A model generated the notes under the pieces. The model ran no database searches. It saw only the letters and a list, made by a program, of their open reading frames with translations, and was not told where the DNA came from. Shown here piece by piece: positions 52,428-55,386 of a stretch of 55,386 nt of DNA. This DNA is from Nannocystaceae bacterium (GTDB taxonomy: Bacteria > Myxococcota_A > Polyangia > Nannocystales > Nannocystaceae), in assembly GCA_019694555.1 (NCBI GenBank), contig JAIBBS010000038.1, positions 1-55,386 of the forward strand, written 5' to 3'. The position numbers were made by a program, and so were the translations under genes. Position 1 is the stretch's first letter; each line of letters starts with the position of its first letter.

Positions 52428-53717
52428 CTACCGCTTGAGCGACACGACCTCCGTCAACATGTCGTCGGCGGTCGTGATCGTGCGCGAGTTGCCCTGGAAG
52501 CCGCGCTGCACCGCGATCATCGTCACGAACTCGTGCGCGAGATCGACGTTGCTGCCCTCGAGCGAGCCCGCCATCAGCGCGCCGTGTCCGTCCGAGCCTG
52601 GGCGGCCCAGCACGGGATCGCGCGACTCGATGGTCGCACCGAACAGCGCGTTGCCGCGGCGGGCGAGCCCGTCTTCGCTGGCGAACACCGCGGTCGCGAG
52701 CTGGCCCAGCGGGCGGGTCTGGCCGTTGGTGTAGCGGCCCTCGACGGTGCCGTCGGCGAGCACCTGGTAGTCCGACAGCTCGCCGCTGCCCGACCCGTCC
52801 TGCGTGATCGCGCTGGCGCCGGAGCTCTCGGCGTAGCCGGTGATGCCGTCGACGCCGGTGCCACCGCTGCCGGTGGGCGTGCCGAAGTCGAGGTTGATGG
52901 TCGCCGCGGCCGCGCCGGCCCACGAGACGTTGACGCTCGACAGCGACGAGGCCGACAACGCGCCGGCGGTGTCGAAGTCGAGCGTGCCGTTGCCGAGCTC
53001 GGTGTACTCCGAGGTCGCCGCCGGCGTGACGTCGGTGCCGGCCGCGGCGACGTGGACCTCCCACTGCTGCGTGGGCGCGTCCGCGAGCTTCTTGAAGAAC
53101 AGCGTCAGCTGGTGCGGCGTGCCCAGCGAGTCGTAGGCGGTGATGCCGGTGGAGTAGTCGCTGGTGCCGCCGGGATCGTTGATGTCGAACGCGGTCGGAT
53201 CGATGGCCTGGTCGGCGTCGAGGTTGGCCTTGACCGTGACGTTGGCGGTCGCGGTCGGCGGCAGCGTGTCCTGCGTGATCATCATGTCGCCGGGGGTGTT
53301 GCCGACCGCGCCGGTGGAGTCGAGGCCGTAGCCCTGCACGCGCAGGCCGTCGGGGTTGACCAGGTAGCCGTCGGCGTCGGTGTGGAACTGGCCGCTGCGG
53401 GTGTAGTAGCTGCCGTCGACGCCGCCGACCGCACCGTTGACCACGAAGAAGCCGTTGCCCTCGATCGCGAGGTCGAGGTTGTTGCCGGTGCCCAGCAGCG
53501 AGCCCTGCATGAACATGGTCTGCACGCTGCCGATGCGGCTGCCGGCCCCCGCGGCGCTGCCGGCGATGAAGCCACCGAGCACGTCGGCGAAGTTGGCCCG
53601 CTGGCTGCGATAGCCCACGGTGTTGACGTTGGCGATGTTGTCGCTGATGACGCCCATGGCGTCGGAGTGGCTGCTCATGCCCGCAGCGCCGGTGTACATG
53701 GAGGATGTGATCGACAT
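52428..53717 (-). CDS. flgE: Flagellar hook protein FlgE
   Basis: A 429-residue hook protein. Opening MSITSSMYTGAAGMSSHSDA, NIANVNTVGYRSQRANF; central hook domain with SLGTPHQLTLFFKK; and C-terminal GSLEGSNVDLAHEFVTMIAV, QRGFQGNSRTITTADDMLTE, near consensus. Length matches the family. FlgD, the hook cap, is coded 20 bases upstream and FliK, the ruler, just before that. Confidence 0.97.
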   Translation of the reverse strand: MSITSSMYTGAAGMSSHSDAMGVISDNIANVNTVGYRSQRANFADVLGGFIAGSAAGAGSRIGSVQTMFMQGSLLGTGNNLDLAIEGNGFFVVNGAVGGVDGSYYTRSGQFHTDADGYLVNPDGLRVQGYGLDSTGAVGNTPGDMMITQDTLPPTATANVTVKANLDADQAIDPTAFDINDPGGTSDYSTGITAYDSLGTPHQLTLFFKKLADAPTQQWEVHVAAAGTDVTPAATSEYTELGNGTLDFDTAGALSASSLSSVNVSWAGAAAATINLDFGTPTGSGGTGVDGITGYAESSGASAITQDGSGSGELSDYQVLADGTVEGRYTNGQTRPLGQLATAVFASEDGLARRGNALFGATIESRDPVLGRPGSDGHGALMAGSLEGSNVDLAHEFVTMIAVQRGFQGNSRTITTADDMLTEVVSLKR

Positions 53718-53737
53718 GGTGGTGGTCCTGCGCGGTC

Positions 53738-54460
53738 TCAGCCGCTGGTGGTGTTGGCGCCCGAGGACGTCGGTGCGGCGGTGGGTTGCTGCACCGACAC
53801 GATGTCGGCGGGTGCGATCGTGCGGTCGCCGACCACGAGCTCGGCGAAGCCCTTCTCGAACGACAGACCCGTGACGCGTCCGCGCACCAGCGTGCTGGCG
53901 TCGAGCGGGCGCCCGCTGGGGTCGACGGCGCTGATCTCGACGGTGTACTCGCCATCGGGCAGCGGTTGGCCGCTCGCGTCGCGCCCGGTCCACGGGATCG
54001 AGCGATTGCCCGCGGGCTGGTTGCCGGCGTCGAAGCTGCTGACGACCTTGCCGTCGGCGTCGCGCACGGTGACGCGCACCGACGCGGCCTGGGCCGGGAG
54101 ATCGATCGAGATGGGTTGCGGCTCGCCGCCTTCGATCGACAGCTGATTGCCGCGCGCGACGATGTCCTGGCCGATGAAGCCCGCCAGCTGGGCGTTGCCG
54201 CTCGACAGCTGCGCCAGCTGCAGCTCGCCCAGCTTCTGGTTGGACTGCATCTGCTGCTCGAGGCTGGAGAACTGCGCCAGCTGGGCCACGAACTCGTGGT
54301 CCTGCAGCGGGTTCATCGGGTCCTGGAACTGCAGCTGCGCCATCAGCAGCTTGAGGAAGTCGTCCTTGCCGAGCGCGTTGGCCATGCTCGGGTCGGCGCT
54401 CGGCGAGAACGTGCCGGTGCCGAGGCCGGCCGTGGAGGTCGTGGGACTGGTCGTGGTCAT
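53738..54460 (-). CDS. flgD: Hook cap protein FlgD
   Basis: A 240-residue hook-scaffolding protein. N-terminal LGKDDFLKLLMAQLQFQDPM, then NPLQDHEFVAQLAQFSSLEQ is the export and cap region near consensus; the C-terminal FlgD Ig-like part has VVSSFDAGNQPAGNRSIPWTG and LPDGEYTVEISA. It lies between fliK and flgE, the usual place. Confidence 0.96.
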   Translation of the reverse strand: MTTTSPTTSTAGLGTGTFSPSADPSMANALGKDDFLKLLMAQLQFQDPMNPLQDHEFVAQLAQFSSLEQQMQSNQKLGELQLAQLSSGNAQLAGFIGQDIVARGNQLSIEGGEPQPISIDLPAQAASVRVTVRDADGKVVSSFDAGNQPAGNRSIPWTGRDASGQPLPDGEYTVEISAVDPSGRPLDASTLVRGRVTGLSFEKGFAELVVGDRTIAPADIVSVQQPTAAPTSSGANTTSG

Positions 54461-54538
54461 GCGGGCTCGAACCGTGGTGCTTCAACCGTCGTGCCAGCGT
54501 GGCGAGGGCCGTGGCCGCGTGCGGGCCACCGTCGCGCG

Positions 54539-55386
54539 TCACGCGACGACATCGACCAGACCCCGCGCGCGCGACGGTGTCGCGGTGGGCTCGGCGGTGC
54601 GAGTGGCCGCCGCACCGCCGGCATCGCGCGCGCTCGGCTGCGCCGGCGCGGTGGGCTCGCGGCGCGACCCGTGTCCGCCGTGCTGCGCCGCGTCCCCGCG
54701 GTTGCCGTCGCCGTGGCTGTCGGACAGCTCGAGCGTGACGCTGCGCGCGTCGGGCACGGCCTGCTGCGCGACCGCACGCAGGCCGGCCTGCTCGTCGCGC
54801 AGCCACGCGGCCGCAGCGGGATCCTCGGTGGTGATCCGCACGTGCACGACGCCGTCCTCGATGCGCACGGTGAGCGCGAGCGTGCCGACCCCGGGGGCCT
54901 GCAGCGCGATCGTGGCGCCACCGCGCGGGATCGGGCGCAGGCGATCGATCGCGGTCGCGAGGTCCTCGGCGCGTTGCAGCGTCACCGGCTCGTGTGCCGC
55001 CGCGACGTCGCGTTGCGGCGTGGCGGTGGCGGCCGACGGGGTCGCGCGCGGCTCGAGCATCGGTGCCACGGGATCGGGCGCGGCGGTCGAGGGCGCCGCG
55101 GGATCGATCGCGGCGCTCGGCGGCGCTGCGGGATCGATCGCGGCGCTCGGCGGCGCTGCGGGATCGATCGCGGCGCTCGGGGGCGCGGCGCGATCGATCG
55201 CGGCCGGGTGGGGATCGATCGACGGGGCACTGCGATCGATCGCGGGCCCGTCGCGATCGATCGCAGGCGCGTCGCGATCGATCGCGAACGTCGGTGCCGC
55301 CGGGGCGGCGGGCGCCGTCGCGCTCGGCGGAGCCTGCGACGCGGCGACCGGCGGCGAGGGGCGCCGCGCGTCGAAGCGCAGCGGCA
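54539..55386 (-). CDS. fliK: Hook-length control protein FliK, 5' end outside window
   Basis: At least 281 residues; the frame is open to the window edge. The C-terminal export-switch domain is visible (IALQAPGVGTLALTVRIEDG, VVHVRITTEDPAAAAWLRDE, QAGLRAVAQQAV, SVTLELSD). The part before it is a Pro/Ala-rich ruler region with repeats such as PSAAIDPAAP and AIDRDAP. FliK measures hook length and flips FlhB specificity. Its downstream neighbour is flgD. The identity rests on this C-terminal domain and place. Confidence 0.85.
   Translation of the reverse strand, partial: PLRFDARRPSPPVAASQAPPSATAPAAPAAPTFAIDRDAPAIDRDGPAIDRSAPSIDPHPAAIDRAAPPSAAIDPAAPPSAAIDPAAPPSAAIDPAAPSTAAPDPVAPMLEPRATPSAATATPQRDVAAAHEPVTLQRAEDLATAIDRLRPIPRGGATIALQAPGVGTLALTVRIEDGVVHVRITTEDPAAAAWLRDEQAGLRAVAQQAVPDARSVTLELSDSHGDGNRGDAAQHGGHGSRREPTAPAQPSARDAGGAAATRTAEPTATPSRARGLVDVVA
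55081..55200 (-). repeat. 30-base tandem repeat within fliK
   Basis: Four units of 30 bases: 55111-55140 and 55141-55170 are identical, 55081-55110 and 55171-55200 are variants. Each ends in ggatcgatcg or cgatcgatcg. Shorter gatcgatcg units continue to about 55285. Coding for PSAAIDPAAP-type decapeptides, so unit gain or loss would alter ruler length in frame. Confidence 0.85.

Noticed and set aside
55081..55285. Repeats near the end as a CRISPR array or replication origin boxes
   Set aside because: Units abut without spacers and lie in frame inside fliK; they code for Pro/Ala repeats.

Overview
The window is very GC-rich (about 70% or more by eye) and densely coded. It looks like the chromosome of a Gram-negative, myxobacterium-like bacterium (Myxococcota, perhaps Nannocystales). 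The clues are many lipoproteins with acidic or Gly/Ser/Thr linkers, a Ser/Thr kinase with an FHA domain, multihaem cytochromes, a cytochrome/copper-monooxygenase lipoprotein, and P- and L-ring flagellar genes. The taxonomy is inferred from gene style only. No rRNA, tRNA, insertion sequence, phage or CRISPR array was seen.

Left part (1-19.8 kb) is mixed. It holds an NhaR-like regulator, an HPF/RaiA ribosome-associated protein, and a small bufferin-like locus: an MNIO (DUF692) enzyme and its DUF2063 partner on the minus strand, divergent from a dihaem lipoprotein and a Cys-rich lipoprotein that is the probable peptide substrate. Then come a sirtuin, a redoxin lipoprotein, Lnt and AspS; a metallophosphoesterase with a TPR lipoprotein; a kinase-FHA protein with an octahaem cytochrome and a small membrane protein; a SprT-like protein; a cardiolipin synthase; a Cys-rich lipoprotein; and a protein with a PilT-N-like domain.

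Right part (19.8-55.4 kb) is one flagellar cluster, all on the minus strand. In the direction of transcription it reads fliK (cut by the window end), flgD, flgE, fliL-M-N-O-P-Q-R, flhB-A-F-G, fliA, flgF-G-A-H-I, a FlgJ-M23 fusion, flgN, flgK, flgL, csrA-fliW, maf, a divergent flagellin, a copper monooxygenase, three related flagellins, fliD, fliS, a FliT-position protein, an orphan HATPase-like protein, a helical protein and a REC-GGDEF protein. Many adjacent genes overlap by ATGA or GTGA. The MS-ring, switch FliG, export ATPase, proximal rod and stator genes are not here and probably lie outside the window.

Points of most interest: (1) the bufferin-like RiPP locus; (2) a conserved tandem-hairpin leader with a CsrA-type motif over the Shine-Dalgarno of three of the four flagellins; (3) a csrA-fliW junction in which fliW has no normal start codon and csrA runs on into it, both explained by loss of one TGA triplet; (4) an orphan HATPase/helical/REC-GGDEF set at the end of the flagellar cluster.
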